DNA of 64,000 nucleotides from Peribacillus saganii (GCF_003429095.1 NZ_QVTE01000024.1:17583-81582); one strand, 5' to 3'. Shown: positions 20,101 to 27,738, numbered from the stretch's first letter. Made by a program: numbers and translations. Notes: generated by a model not told the origin, from the letters alone.

Positions 20101-20374
20101 AAATAAGAATGCTACAGCGCTTGATACAGTAACGGTAGAAGTTAAGAACTCTAACTCTGAAACAATTACAGTTACATTAGGTGAGTCAGAAGAGAACCCT
20201 GGTACTTTTCAGGGAAAGGTCAGATTAAACGGAACAACTGATGATGCACAAGACACATTATTTGTTGAATATGGAAACACAGTGTATGTAACGTATACAG
20301 ACTTAACCGACGTATCAGGTGCAGAACAACCGATCGAAGCAAAATTACCGATAAATGTAAACATTAATCAATAA
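11108..20374 (+). CDS. Giant SLH-domain surface protein with helical repeats
   Basis: GTG at 11108 is chosen because GAGGGGG ends six bases upstream; the in-frame ATG at 11093 has no site. The 3088-residue product begins with a signal peptide (cleavage after AMA, about residue 29). Three SLH domains follow at about 36-210 (FTDV...GIISGYQDGTFRP; TRGQAA). Residues 215-500 and 545-830 are strand-rich with short repeating Val/Ile-Asn-Gly turns, like right-handed beta-helix, separated by a Ser/Gly/Pro linker. About seven Ala-rich helical repeats (ANEAI..., GAADSDF) cover 850-1357. Twenty-two repeats of 61-73 residues follow to about 2842, each with IN.NP..FT...L, a central Y...Y..AI and a final LT...I..VI..VN. 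A strand-rich C-terminal domain ends the protein. SLH domains attach it to pyruvylated wall polymer; the rest is probably a long stalk or adhesin. Confidence 0.85.
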   Translation: MKKRKNRKQFIAASVAVAAVSSVAGHAMAASESTSFTDVTADFNAYKEIQALTSAGIISGYQDGTFRPYAKLTRGQAATLIAGALGLKASPGKNMFTDVNTASVHYEDILAVQQAGIIKGYGDTFKPGEELPREQMASILVRAFQLKEKGTEGLPFKDKNSISPSHKKDVEILFQNGGTKGKLDNTYGPKESVSRVQFALFLYSQLSDRLSQKIESVSDEEVVINGSSYTYSNNLKNLFSAKNKDILQNAQIRFEVSGKEITNISYLEIKASGKPAANGQAEFANNLVLDGAGSVIDGQLKISGNYITIKNLSIKNDLVISKDLQNDFYSEGLVVNGKTVIDGGDSNTVVFKDAKLQDIFVNKEGVRVEPKGNTTVTSMVVTSNANITADNSVVIPVLKVVEDAKQVEINASVKELSLENTENLTINGQGAFENVKVNTSNKLDLQTTGEIKSLQIVKGEDITLKQGTKIGNLVLPAGVEPGKVIQNYETVKQSISNINGHKNTSAANPSSPGSGGSSSGRGSGSGSNQGSSPNPGAPQSETAPPAENSNPVPEIKTNIFEDNKTYPSNYIINPENSAAPFGGTTIGNNAVVQGDVTVQDDIDLRNMTIDGTLFLDPGDDGEVILTNVQAARIEVLSGQKGTIVFNAVEASEVTVKDDNGVKIETDGNSSLGSITLAPVNPNASSEVVLAGNYNETKVIVKKEVTITANEDFHASSIDIQTDNASDQVKLQTASDAQVELPAIHVSSPARIQSLSDNVSVPKIVLNVSSANEKVEISGNLGNPEIGVEKPVALVLESNVGTISAAADVSLSGSKVEAITEIKTIPSAAGNSVKVIGSSQAVEDALKAIKDKSVEQAILELKAILQSPDTVAIERLYKANAFVQTALSLGAEKSDFADQEVNLLDEFEELQASMEEKMAVLEALNQKLKDLPRVDYLPYFKPVSLPILKKAAAEAEAAYQTAVEAGIDPANDANVKNLDRLDGLKAKIDAFEESLDTELSKAIELINALPASSDITVTTMADVKAKLSAANEAIAKARLNGARDADFIHGSASLLTRVGEAANAIKTLELEKQNAAKEAISKINVVPSNPQITVQNLEAVRETVAAARTAVNIAKAKGAADSEISNLSVLIEAEARIKELDDSKQEAITEANAAIAQIPNADTISPSNLKTASQYVDAARLAMEAAREKGAADSDFTDLNRYETAFEKVYSLQQSIQESIERANEAIALVPHPSAITESNLEDAKTKLDAAKSAIQAAKDSGAADSDFDGLDKLGQVEQAISAFGESIAEAVQKANEALASLPDAADITEANVQQIRLLVQDVRALISSAKLKGANDSDFTGLERLARVEEELGNFEAGPDLTTILEQINAEPETVSFDLLTQVVHEYYLNENWLESYQLALVDAVGKKTLTQQDIQLVIKRVDAEKTLSTLNNNPDTVSFRFIETLVEDQFTLETLYEAYLAAIKNVPDNQKPFTKAQVISVVQDVNQQAAQKALEDVNNDLNSITFENLRRINSGYWTNRDLVDEYKQAITSLKQTKTAPLTISDIKAVINRTNDNDDAAREEAALKLANEDPSALTIDMLYDLWIENVYEGYFDLYKSGITDLRKSVALTADNIQRVIDTKNHESVVRKIMSAPSALSIDELETVVGHSIANGKFIAQYQKALAEKVKNDGFLSVGEIRETVSETNKTALFDEINVYSEGVQVEDLQAVYGFSLVDSAWGDQYLDAIQEKAAKEETFTYETLLDLIEQVNEKQSVLALEQINNDPAGFSFETLNNLLKTYLNRGLLEKYRTAIQQKISEINRPLTITELEAVIKEVNSTHDEIRQQEALRFINENPETFTVRDLQDADLYHGYQYGQYIEQFRTAIKAANKQLTYTELEEILDSVVEDMRQQLRTEAVNKINENVNNTTFELLEAAVDGVASVRMNYYHLYLPAIHQLMETSAPINHNDLASIVIEVNKKGALDAINHFTEDITDETLEDALFDQDFDYDYDLFDSYKEAIREEAESLTVERLLEVLNRVNQQAGLSFIVANPGSFEASHLGSVYGWDNIVYDNLQEYRKAVSEKAAAAEAITFDSLLVLVNKVNETVKVSALAEINANPESFAYKLIRKAGIYSYAPEDRIEKYRDAVKLKKQELQDADLTVEQLAQVIEDANQSYQDTVLAEAVKRINTNIDSFTIEDLKVITHIAFKSNIADYRQAIKQARDRVGRDLTTDEIRIAVSNAEGTIRETALNAIKENASGFTFETLQNALGYYKATESRLPLYQQAVTEALADASFNLTVYELVELIRELDRAEVLKKLNANPLTLTQSDLILLLQGNSGEWQYDEPYFQDCLTAIKAELDANHNDLSLERVAEIVTNETAKQAFEELNADLESFEYRLLSLVSRYTSFDNLEEYRSALIAYSTSADLTIEAVNEIISNVNEESILAEIQEEPATFDIYSSLNRLFINEDGLINKSYFDEYRSALVALVSGKQAGESITLVEVRGVILSVNNRAQQEKLDAINDNLGTFTVSDLERLFNNDNRLSHDNIDYYRAAVQKLHTDKDSDLTLEEISQAVDQGNEAALNSLLDAINKNPEGFTAVDLVALTGYEKVNEDNIKYYHAEVKALQTELSQDLTKDEIIQAIDKGNTAAFNDKISFINEHTDQIEGEHLTELFGADIVIYENLGLYKSGIEEAKTSNPLQPLTFDQIKQIIISVNGSNVNNVIDKINTSPDQVTMEELRKLPLGTVEIYDNYHELYISKLESLKADGRNITIEDIKAGIEGLYAELGAKLFKKIQTNPESLDVNDIHDLEFADNYITVAFTRFRLYQILFMEHKENTEAVITLDEVRSIVEEVNLLDHTFYAFALKGSYNSGEQIEIETQSYPNVSNVYFVPAANSNTEQTINSLDTLVDQGKAFEAVNFTSDHNRMFIDTPNLLAGEYVIYVVDHGNLSHRSNKITITKEANTPASAPGGGGTGTVPNTNSETMTGTLNLDRVPSTVSEFGESTITLTDSDLNKNATALDTVTVEVKNSNSETITVTLGESEENPGTFQGKVRLNGTTDDAQDTLFVEYGNTVYVTYTDLTDVSGAEQPIEAKLPINVNINQ
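15190..19640 (+). repeat. 22 protein-level repeats inside the giant SLH gene
   Basis: The translated sequence divides into 22 units averaging 67 residues, each starting at an AL..IN..P motif and ending at a VN or equivalent. DNA of the units has diverged so far that the repeat is clear only in protein, showing old duplication kept by selection. Confidence 0.8.
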
Positions 20375-20382
20375 CAAGAAGG

Positions 20383-20430
20383 GGGCTGTTCAATAGTCAA
20401 TACAATTGACATTTGAACAGCCCTATTTGA
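20383..20430 (+). terminator. Terminator of the giant SLH gene
   Basis: GGGCTGTTCAA pairs with TTGAACAGCCC; the loop itself can pair GTCAA with TTGAC. The T run (TATTTG) is poor. Confidence 0.7.
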
Positions 20431-20464
20431 GTATCTGGAACCGCTGATTGAAAATATGAAACAA

Positions 20465-20501
20465 AAGAAAAACCCATGGAAAACTAATTTTCCCATGGGT
20501 G
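20465..20501 (-). terminator. Terminator for the minus-strand coiled-coil gene
   Basis: ACCCATGG.AAA and TTT.CCATGGGT arms; read on the minus strand the hairpin is followed by TTTTT. Confidence 0.75.
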
Positions 20502-20529
20502 TCATCATTTAAATATTTAGCCGTATTTT

Positions 20530-21315
20530 TTAGAACCCTTGAACCTGGCTAATTATTCTGCTCATGCGTTCTTCTTTCTTAACTTGATACTCACGCTTAA
20601 ATTCCTGCGCTTCATTTAAACTGTGTCCATTTGTTTCTAAGTCATATTGGAACTGTTGAAAAAGAACATTAAAGGAACGGTCAGCGTTGATTTCCAGTGT
20701 TTGTGCATGCGCTTGATATTTGGCTGCAATTTCTGTTTTGGATAATTTTTTGCCCACATAATCAGCTTTAGCCTGAACCACTAATTGATCTACTTTGCTT
20801 GTTTCCTGTGCCTCTAACTCACTTAAAAGTAAACGATAAGAACTTTTTATTTCCTCTGCTGTTTTCTTCTGCTCCGTATTGTTATGAGGGGAGGTCGATT
20901 TTGAATCTGTTTTTTGTTCCAATTCTGTTGTTGTTTCAATCTGCGTCTTATTTTTGGCTTGAGCCTGATTTAGAATATTGCTACCACCCGGTTGAGAGCT
21001 GTTTGGGATAGTTTGTGATTGACGCGGGTTGTTAACCTGTGTTGAATTTTGGACTGCCTGATCATGAGATTGTGCTGCAGCAGCTCTTGCATTTGAAGAG
21101 CTCGTCCCCCCGCTGCTATTAACTGTACTCTTGCTTACAGCGGGAGTGCCAACAGCTTTCTCGATCTCAGCAATTCTTTCCTTATTCTCCGGTTTATCTA
21201 ATGTTTCTTTAGCTTTTGTCGTCGTTTCGGTAACTTGGCGATCCCAATACTGATTTCCAGCTATACCGCCACCAATGGCCAGTAACAGAGCGCCAGTAAG
21301 GTAATATTTTTTCAT
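20530..21315 (-). CDS. Membrane-anchored or secreted coiled-coil protein
   Basis: ATG on the minus strand has GAGAGGT at good spacing. The 261-residue protein starts with a typical export signal or anchor (MKKYYLTGALLLAIGGGIAG). A Ser/Asn/Gln/Thr-rich spacer follows at about 60-145, and the C-terminal 110 residues are highly charged and helical (YRLLLSELEAQETSKVDQL..., KREYQVKKEERMSRIISQV), likely a coiled coil. No catalytic motif is seen and the family is not one I can name. It lies convergent to the giant SLH gene and could be an extracellular partner of it, which is inference from position only. Confidence 0.65.
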   Translation of the reverse strand: MKKYYLTGALLLAIGGGIAGNQYWDRQVTETTTKAKETLDKPENKERIAEIEKAVGTPAVSKSTVNSSGGTSSSNARAAAAQSHDQAVQNSTQVNNPRQSQTIPNSSQPGGSNILNQAQAKNKTQIETTTELEQKTDSKSTSPHNNTEQKKTAEEIKSSYRLLLSELEAQETSKVDQLVVQAKADYVGKKLSKTEIAAKYQAHAQTLEINADRSFNVLFQQFQYDLETNGHSLNEAQEFKREYQVKKEERMSRIISQVQGF

Positions 21316-21634
21316 TCCTATACCTCTCCATAATAAACACTTTTTGACTATATTAACATATTTTGAGGGGAAGGTGCACTGATAGAATAGTTTAATAATG
21401 TTGAATTGTTAAAATACATCATCCTATTAGAGTCTCTAATTAATTAAGGAGGTAGAAGGAAAATATATTAGAAAATCATTTTATATGACTTTTGTAATGG
21501 TTTTTTGTTGCTTTAATAGGATAAATGTTTTATGATTATCACATTATTTTTTATGGAATAATTATACAACATATGCTTTAATTAATAGGGCATATTATTT
21601 AAAAAATTTCATAATTTAAGAGGTGGAAAGATTG
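21316..21634. other. Intergenic region with an orphan ribosome site
   Basis: A perfect TTAAGGAGGT site stands at 21444-21453 but no ATG, GTG or TTG follows at usable distance; the first in-frame possibilities (ATT at 21468 or ATG at 21486) give only 16-22 residues. The remainder is very AT-rich and probably carries the promoter of the next gene. Confidence 0.4.
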
Positions 21635-23674
21635 ATGAAGAAATACCCATTTAGCAACAAGGCTATTAAGGCTATGTTAGTGGCTTCTATGGCTCTAACG
21701 CCATTAGCAAGCTCGGTCGTCCTTCAGCCTAACGAAGTTAGTGCTGCGCAAGAGTATAATAGTCTAGATGATTTAATTAATAAGTTAGAGCAAATTTATA
21801 CCAATGATAATATTTTAAACGATACTGAACGTGGGAATATTAAAACCGCTGTTTCTGCTGTATATAGCGAATTTAATTCTTTGTCTGATAGAGAATGGGA
21901 TTCCATTGTAAGTAATATTATTGTCGATGGTAAAGAGAGCGATGATGTTAAGGACCTTGCTAAGGATATGATTTTAATTTTAAATGCATTAACCTTAGAA
22001 GACTTAAATGATAAAATTAGTGAATTCCGTAGCAAGTATAACGACGACTCTATTAAAGATATTTTAGATAATCCTAACGTATCTGAAGATTCTGTATTAA
22101 ATTATTTTGCGGCTGTTGAATTAGAATTCCTGAAGGAACTTGGTAAGGTAGAAGACATCAGTGATTTAAGTTCAATTGATTATTACTATTCATTGTATAC
22201 AGCTTTTAAAAATGCTGGTGATGATTATCCAAACGAATATGTGGCCTTTACTGGAATGTTTGACTTTAACATATCAGCACTTATTGACCTTAAGGCAAGC
22301 CTCGACCAGGTTGATGTAGGTGTTAAGGGGGCGGCTCTATCCGCTATTCATAAAATAGCAACTGCCTTAAAGGTTGAGCCGCCTGTAGTTACCCCACCTG
22401 TAGTTACCCCACCAGATAGTAGCGGTGGAGGCGGAGGTGGCGGCTCAACAGCACCAACAACGCCAACTCCTCCAACAACACCACCTACTCCTGCACCAGG
22501 TCAAGTAGGACAAACACCTGATAGCATTACAAAGGATCCAGCTAAAGTTGTTGAGGCTATTAAAGAAGCGAAAGACTTTACAAAATTAGTAATCGGAGGA
22601 ACAGGTGCTGCTGCAGCTGTGGACGTTCCGCAATCTGTACTTAAGGCAGTAGCTGAGAAAAATCCGGCAGCTGTTGTTGAAGTAAAAATTGATAAAGGTT
22701 CTTATGCTTTGCCAGTGAGTGAAATCAACCTTGATAATCTTGCAAAAGAATTGGGCGTAGAAGCGAAGGATGTTAAAATCAGCATCAATGTTACAGTTAC
22801 AACAGATACTGCCAAGGTTATCGAGACTAACGGTTTAAAAGCTGTTGCTCCTGTTCTTGAGTTCGAAGTCACAGCAAAAGGTGCAGGAGACAAAACTGTA
22901 TCAATTGTAAAGACTAAGTTCAACGGATATGTGGATCGTACAATTGTAGGAGAAAAAGATTTCAATGCTAATCAATCTACTGGTGTACGTTTGAATAATG
23001 ATGGCACTTTCGCATCACTTCCTACTTATTTTGATGGAAAGACAGCTACTATTAAGTCTCTAACAAACTCTAAATATACTGTTGTTGAAAATAGCAAGAC
23101 GTTTAAGGATGTGGATGGAGGAGCGAACTGGGCAGAGGCTCATATCGAAAAGCTTGCTTCTAAATATGTAATTAGCGGTAAAACACAAGATAACTATGCT
23201 CCAAATGATTTCATGACCCGCGGTGAGTTTGCGGCACTTATTTCCCGCAGCCTTGGACTAGTTGCTCAGGATGCATCTGCAGTTAAATTCAGCGATGTTT
23301 CTACGACTCAAGCTTTGAATAAAAATGGTGAAATTGCAGCGGCTGTGGAAGCGGGTATCATTTTTGGTAAGAAAGATGGCAGATTCTACCCATACGATCG
23401 CATCACTCGTGCAGAAGCTGCGATGATGATTTCTCGTGCAATGGATTATGCAAAAGCCTCTGACAATGACTTGGATAAGTCTAAAAAGCTAGCTGATCTT
23501 GAAGATCTTAAGCAAATTGGAGCTACTTCACGCGCAAGTGTTGAAAAAGTAATCCAGGCTGGCGTTATGAGCGGTTATTCAAATGGTAACTTTGGTCCGA
23601 ACGATAATACAAAACGTGATCAAATGGCAACCATTCTGGATAAATTCCTTCAGTTTATTAAGTTCTCTAACTAA
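21635..23674 (+). CDS. Exported protein with three C-terminal SLH domains
   Basis: ATG at 21635 follows AAGAGGTGG at eight bases; the GTG at 21623 lies inside that site. The 679-residue protein has a signal peptide ending at about VSA (residue 37). An N-terminal helical region (LDDLINKLEQIY..., SDREWDSIVSNII) runs to about 245. A Pro/Thr/Gly-rich linker at about 248-288 includes seven consecutive Gly, then a mixed alpha/beta region to about 485. Three SLH domains occupy 488-679 (ENITKL-like start, MTRGEFAALISRSLGL, ITRAEAAMMISRAM, KRDQMATILDKFL). The N-terminal function is unknown. It lies between the giant SLH gene and the SLH amidase and ends in a good terminator, so it is a single transcript. 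Confidence 0.85.
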   Translation: MKKYPFSNKAIKAMLVASMALTPLASSVVLQPNEVSAAQEYNSLDDLINKLEQIYTNDNILNDTERGNIKTAVSAVYSEFNSLSDREWDSIVSNIIVDGKESDDVKDLAKDMILILNALTLEDLNDKISEFRSKYNDDSIKDILDNPNVSEDSVLNYFAAVELEFLKELGKVEDISDLSSIDYYYSLYTAFKNAGDDYPNEYVAFTGMFDFNISALIDLKASLDQVDVGVKGAALSAIHKIATALKVEPPVVTPPVVTPPDSSGGGGGGGSTAPTTPTPPTTPPTPAPGQVGQTPDSITKDPAKVVEAIKEAKDFTKLVIGGTGAAAAVDVPQSVLKAVAEKNPAAVVEVKIDKGSYALPVSEINLDNLAKELGVEAKDVKISINVTVTTDTAKVIETNGLKAVAPVLEFEVTAKGAGDKTVSIVKTKFNGYVDRTIVGEKDFNANQSTGVRLNNDGTFASLPTYFDGKTATIKSLTNSKYTVVENSKTFKDVDGGANWAEAHIEKLASKYVISGKTQDNYAPNDFMTRGEFAALISRSLGLVAQDASAVKFSDVSTTQALNKNGEIAAAVEAGIIFGKKDGRFYPYDRITRAEAAMMISRAMDYAKASDNDLDKSKKLADLEDLKQIGATSRASVEKVIQAGVMSGYSNGNFGPNDNTKRDQMATILDKFLQFIKFSN

Positions 23675-23687
23675 TATTTTTACGAAT

Positions 23688-23718
23688 GATGTCGGTCTTT
23701 GGCCGGCATCTTTTTTTT
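23688..23718 (+). terminator. Terminator
   Basis: GATGTCGG and CCGGCATC arms (G-U allowed), followed by eight Ts. Confidence 0.85.
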
Positions 23719-24002
23719 GAGTTAATTTTAAATTTTAAACTGGTAATTTTATGAAAAATACTCACTCGTTTTCACTTAACTAGATTAAAAGGAATATTAT
23801 TCTAAAATATGTGTTTGTCTCTTATTAATAATAAAAAAGTAAAATAAATAGTTTTCTAATATAGCAATAATTTTAGCGGAAAATAAGTTAAAAATATCAA
23901 TTTTTGATAAAAACCTGCATAAATAGCCATAAAGCTCCATCTATTCCTCCTAATTTTGTGTTAAACTGGAACCAATTGAAAAAGGGAGGAAACAAAAGGG
24001 AA
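23719..24002. other. AT-rich intergenic region
   Basis: No gene or strong hairpin; presumed to hold the promoter of the amidase gene. Confidence 0.35.
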
Positions 24003-25418
24003 ATGAGAGTAATAAAAATGCTTCTATGCTTTGTACTGGTCACAGGGTTTTTGGTGCAGCTGGGAAATACAAAGGTGGAAGCAGCTACTTCGTTTTATGA
24101 CGTGAAGTCAGACCACCGTGCCTATGATGAAATCATGTACCTTGCTCAGGGTAAAATTGCAAACGGCTCTTTGTCAGGCTATTACTATCCAAACAAAGTG
24201 GTAACTCGTGCAGAAGCCACTGCGATGATAGGAAGAGCGCTGCAGCTGAACGGCCAGCAAAGAAAAACCCAGTTTAAAGACGTCGGAATTAACCACTTTG
24301 CCTCTGGATATATACAATCTGCTGTAGGAAGAAAAATCGTTAGCGGTTATGTTGATAATTCATTTAAGCCAAACAACACAGTAACACGCAGCGAAATGGC
24401 AGTAATGATTTGTAAAGCGTTCGGTTACTCATTTGGCAATAGCCAATCGGGAGCAGCCCAAGCCCTATTGTCGAGGGGAATAGCTCAGTACGTAAATGGA
24501 TCTTTTGGTGCAGACATTAAAATGAACCGTGCTGATACAGCAGAATTTCTTGCGAAAGCTATTAATTATAAGCTAAGAACGAATCCTGAAGTAAATTTTG
24601 ATAAGGAAATTAATGTTGCAACGGATTCATTGCAAGTCCGGACAGGCCCATCAACTAATTATAATTCCGTAGGAACACTTGAAGATGGAGAGACAGCTAC
24701 CTTTGCCTATAGTGTTGGAAACTGGATTTTAGTTAAAACTTCTTCAGTTGAAGGCTTTGTTCATAGTGCCTATGTAACATCTGAAAGCGATGACCTGCCT
24801 GCAGTTCCATCATCATCATCACCGCTTAGCCTAAAGACGATCGTAATCGACCCAGGGCATGGGGGGACAGATCCTGGCGCCATCGGCTACGGAATTTATG
24901 AAAAAAGTGTTGTTCTGGATACATCATTGCGTGTAAAGAAGCTTTTTGCGCAAACGCCTTTTAATTTTAAACTTACAAGAGAAACAGATAAATATATTAC
25001 ATTGCAGAACCGGGTAGCGTTTGCGAAGCAGAATAAAGCAGATACTTTCGTCAGTATCCATGCAAATGCATTCAATGGTAAAGCAAATGGAACAGAAACA
25101 TACTACTATCGCACCGCAGCTACTAATCCGTACACAAATGACAGTATCCTCCTTGCCAAAAGCATTCAGAAACGGTTGGTTGCGGCGTGGGGAACAAACG
25201 ACCGGGGTATAGACCATGGTAATTTTCATGTAATCCGTGAAAACAGCATGCCGGCTATTCTAACGGAATTAGGCTTCATAGACAATAAAGCCGATAATAA
25301 TAAACTCCGTTCACCTGCTTATAGACAGCTGGCAGCTGAAGCTATCTATCAGGGAATTTTGGATTATTATAAAGCTAAGGGCTACAATGTAAATAGTTTA
25401 TACAATATAGTAGATTAG
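24003..25418 (+). CDS. SLH-anchored N-acetylmuramoyl-L-alanine amidase (Amidase_3) with SH3 domain
   Basis: ATG at 24003 begins a classical signal peptide (MRVIKMLLCFVLVTG..., cleavage near VEA); GGGAGG lies 13 bases upstream and AAGGG closer. The 471-residue enzyme carries three SLH domains at about 30-190, a bacterial SH3 domain at about 203-265 (DSLQVRTGPSTNYN, GFVHSAYV), a short Ser linker and an Amidase_3 domain from about 278. Zinc and catalytic residues are all present: His in DPGHGG, Glu in YEKSVVLD, His in SIHANAF and Glu in LTELGF. It cleaves the amide between muramic acid and the stem peptide. SLH domains would hold it on the wall polymer. Confidence 0.93.
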   Translation: MRVIKMLLCFVLVTGFLVQLGNTKVEAATSFYDVKSDHRAYDEIMYLAQGKIANGSLSGYYYPNKVVTRAEATAMIGRALQLNGQQRKTQFKDVGINHFASGYIQSAVGRKIVSGYVDNSFKPNNTVTRSEMAVMICKAFGYSFGNSQSGAAQALLSRGIAQYVNGSFGADIKMNRADTAEFLAKAINYKLRTNPEVNFDKEINVATDSLQVRTGPSTNYNSVGTLEDGETATFAYSVGNWILVKTSSVEGFVHSAYVTSESDDLPAVPSSSSPLSLKTIVIDPGHGGTDPGAIGYGIYEKSVVLDTSLRVKKLFAQTPFNFKLTRETDKYITLQNRVAFAKQNKADTFVSIHANAFNGKANGTETYYYRTAATNPYTNDSILLAKSIQKRLVAAWGTNDRGIDHGNFHVIRENSMPAILTELGFIDNKADNNKLRSPAYRQLAAEAIYQGILDYYKAKGYNVNSLYNIVD

Positions 25419-25431
25419 AAAATTTATTGCG

Positions 25432-25459
25432 AGGAGTCTTTCAGAAAGACTCCTTTTTA
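25432..25459 (+). terminator. Terminator after the amidase gene
   Basis: AGGAGTCTTT and AAAGACTCCT pair around CAG, followed by TTTTT; it lies only 25 bases before the next start. Confidence 0.85.
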
Positions 25460-25482
25460 TCTATTAAAAACGAGGGAAAACT

Positions 25483-27423
25483 ATGAAAAAGAATTTATTT
25501 ACAGCCTTTCTGTTAACATTAGTCGTTTTTCTGCTTCCTATTCCGTCCATGGCCGAGGAAAATATGGCTGCTAATAACTTAATCCGAGTGAACATCTTAT
25601 TTAACGAAGAAATTGACCATACGCTTTTGAAAGATGTAAATGCTTCAATCATTAATGAATATGATTCAATTGGAGCAGCTACGGCAGATGTTGAATCTAG
25701 GTACATGCCTGTTCTGGAAGTTGCGGCAACTGTTAAAGAGGTAACAATCGACCAGCAAGTGAGGACTAAAGCGCAAACTGTCCCTTGGTCACATGAAAAA
25801 TTAAACCTAAAAAACCAGCAGCCGTCCTCGTTGTCAGGCAAAGGAGTAAAAATCGCAATTGTTGATTCCGGTATTGATTTTACCCACCCGGACTTAAAAA
25901 TTGCAGGCGGAAAATGTGTGCTCGATATTACGGAAGACCCGGAGGCCTGCAGTAATTCCTATATGGATGATAATGGGCATGGAACTCATGTAGCGGGTAT
26001 TATCGGAGCACAAAATAATAGTATTGGAGTTGCAGGTATTGCTCCTAATGCGATGATTTATGGAGTAAAAGCTCTTGATTATTCTGGGCTTGGCACAACG
26101 TCAACGATATTGGCGGCAATGGATTGGTGCATCCAGAACAAAATGGATATTATTAATTTAAGCCTGTCTCTGCCGGTTGAGGATTTGGCAATGAAAGCTA
26201 TGATCGACCAGGCCTATAACCAAGGGATTTTAGTCGTTGCCGCGGCAGGAAATGAAGGGCATAAGACAGACAGTGATGAAACGGTCCAATATCCAGCAAA
26301 GTTTTCAAATGTTATCGCGGTTTCAGCGTTAAACAAATATAACCAGGTAATTGATAAATCTTCTATTGGTGCCAAGGTTGAATTTTCAGCACCGGGAAAT
26401 GCGATTGTAAGTACTCTTCCTGCCAGCATCGATCGTGATGGCTATGGAGCTCTTACTGGTACTTCCATGGCCGCTCCGCATGTAACGGCAATGGCTGCTC
26501 TCTACATAGAAAAGTATCCGAATTTGACCAACAAGCAAATTCGGCAAAAAATGCAGCAAAATGCGCTCGACTTGGGTGTCCCTTCACGGGATCCGCTCTA
26601 TGGCTATGGACTTGTACAGGCAGACACGGTTCCTCTGGTGCAGGAAAATGAAACAAAAACTGCCCAGACAGTCGGGGATAAAGGCAGCATAAGCATTACG
26701 ATAACCTCACTGCCGGAAGTGTCTCAAGGCTATAACCTGTACCGAAATAACAGATTGATAATTAGCAGCGGCAGCGAAGAAATGATTGAGGATTATGGAG
26801 TAAAGGGAAATATCGAGTATCTGCTTGTACCGCTGTTAAACGGAGAAGAGATGGTCGACCAATCCCATAGTTTTTCAGTGAACGTCCAAAACCCCGTTAT
26901 TCCTGATTTGAACAACGATTTATGGTACAGCAGAAATATGATGTATCTGTACAATAAAGGGATCATCAATGGTTACCTTAATGGAGAAGTGCGTCCTAAT
27001 AAGCTAGTTACTAGAGCGGAAGCGGTGGCCATGCTCGGCAGCTCCCTTGGCTACAGTGCTGAAAAAAGAACCACAAGATTCAAGGATGTTCCGTCCGACA
27101 GCTTTGCATCGGGCTATATTCAAGCAGCCTATGAACAGGGGATACTAAACGGTTTCCCGGATGGAACATTTAAACCTAACTCTCCGGTAACCCGTGTCGA
27201 AATGGCTATTTTGCTTTCAAAAGCATATAGCCTGCCCAATGCAGAAAGCCATTCTTACACAGACGTAAACACAAAAGTGACCGGATATGAATCTATTTAC
27301 AAAATCGCCGGGGCAAACATTACACAAGGCTATCCAGACGGTACGTTCCGGCCATACGAACCAATGAGCAGATCAACCTATTCCGTGTTTTTATCCAAAG
27401 TGAATAATCCGCGGCTGAAGTAG
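25483..27423 (+). CDS. SLH-anchored subtilisin-like serine protease (S8)
   Basis: ATG at 25483 with GAGGG upstream. The 646-residue protein has a signal peptide (cleavage near SMA, residue 23), a prodomain to about 105 and an S8 catalytic domain to about 385. The triad is intact: Asp128 in IVDSG, His166 in GHGTHVAG and Ser328 in GTSMAAPH; the oxyanion Asn lies in AAGNEG. A small strand-rich spacer (about 390-470) leads to three SLH domains at about 479-646 (NGYLNGEVRPNKLVTRAEAVAM and two more). It would process or degrade proteins at the cell surface while bound to the wall. The two Cys near the active site (GKCV and EACS) could form a disulfide. Confidence 0.93.
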   Translation: MKKNLFTAFLLTLVVFLLPIPSMAEENMAANNLIRVNILFNEEIDHTLLKDVNASIINEYDSIGAATADVESRYMPVLEVAATVKEVTIDQQVRTKAQTVPWSHEKLNLKNQQPSSLSGKGVKIAIVDSGIDFTHPDLKIAGGKCVLDITEDPEACSNSYMDDNGHGTHVAGIIGAQNNSIGVAGIAPNAMIYGVKALDYSGLGTTSTILAAMDWCIQNKMDIINLSLSLPVEDLAMKAMIDQAYNQGILVVAAAGNEGHKTDSDETVQYPAKFSNVIAVSALNKYNQVIDKSSIGAKVEFSAPGNAIVSTLPASIDRDGYGALTGTSMAAPHVTAMAALYIEKYPNLTNKQIRQKMQQNALDLGVPSRDPLYGYGLVQADTVPLVQENETKTAQTVGDKGSISITITSLPEVSQGYNLYRNNRLIISSGSEEMIEDYGVKGNIEYLLVPLLNGEEMVDQSHSFSVNVQNPVIPDLNNDLWYSRNMMYLYNKGIINGYLNGEVRPNKLVTRAEAVAMLGSSLGYSAEKRTTRFKDVPSDSFASGYIQAAYEQGILNGFPDGTFKPNSPVTRVEMAILLSKAYSLPNAESHSYTDVNTKVTGYESIYKIAGANITQGYPDGTFRPYEPMSRSTYSVFLSKVNNPRLK

Positions 27424-27585
27424 GATTGTTATACCTAAATTAATCTTGCAAACTTTGATATTGTTTGTCTCACATGCTTATAGATAATAAAGAGAAGTGC
27501 TGCCTATTATTCAGTTTTATACAGGTGAATTCTCATTAAAAAGAAAAATGCAAAAACAACTATATTTCCCTTGGAGTTGATTTCC

Positions 27586-27625
27586 AAAGCTGTTGAAAAA
27601 AGCGATTTTTTAGCAGCTTTTTTCT
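27586..27625 (+). terminator. Terminator-like hairpin after the protease gene
   Basis: AAAGCTG/CAGCTTT with inner AAAAA/TTTTT pairing, ending in six Ts; 160 bases after the stop. Confidence 0.6.
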
Positions 27626-27732
27626 CTTTACTCTAGCTTTTTAATGCATCAAATAATATTAATTCCTAAAAATGTAAAAAAATTCAGACTTTCTAAGGGT
27701 TTTTGCTAGTTATTATGAACTAGATATAGTAA

Positions 27733-27738
27733 TATAAT
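27733..27738 (+). promoter_or_regulatory. -10 box of a tiny gene
   Basis: TATAAT, 30 bases before the TTG start; no convincing -35 box. Confidence 0.4.
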
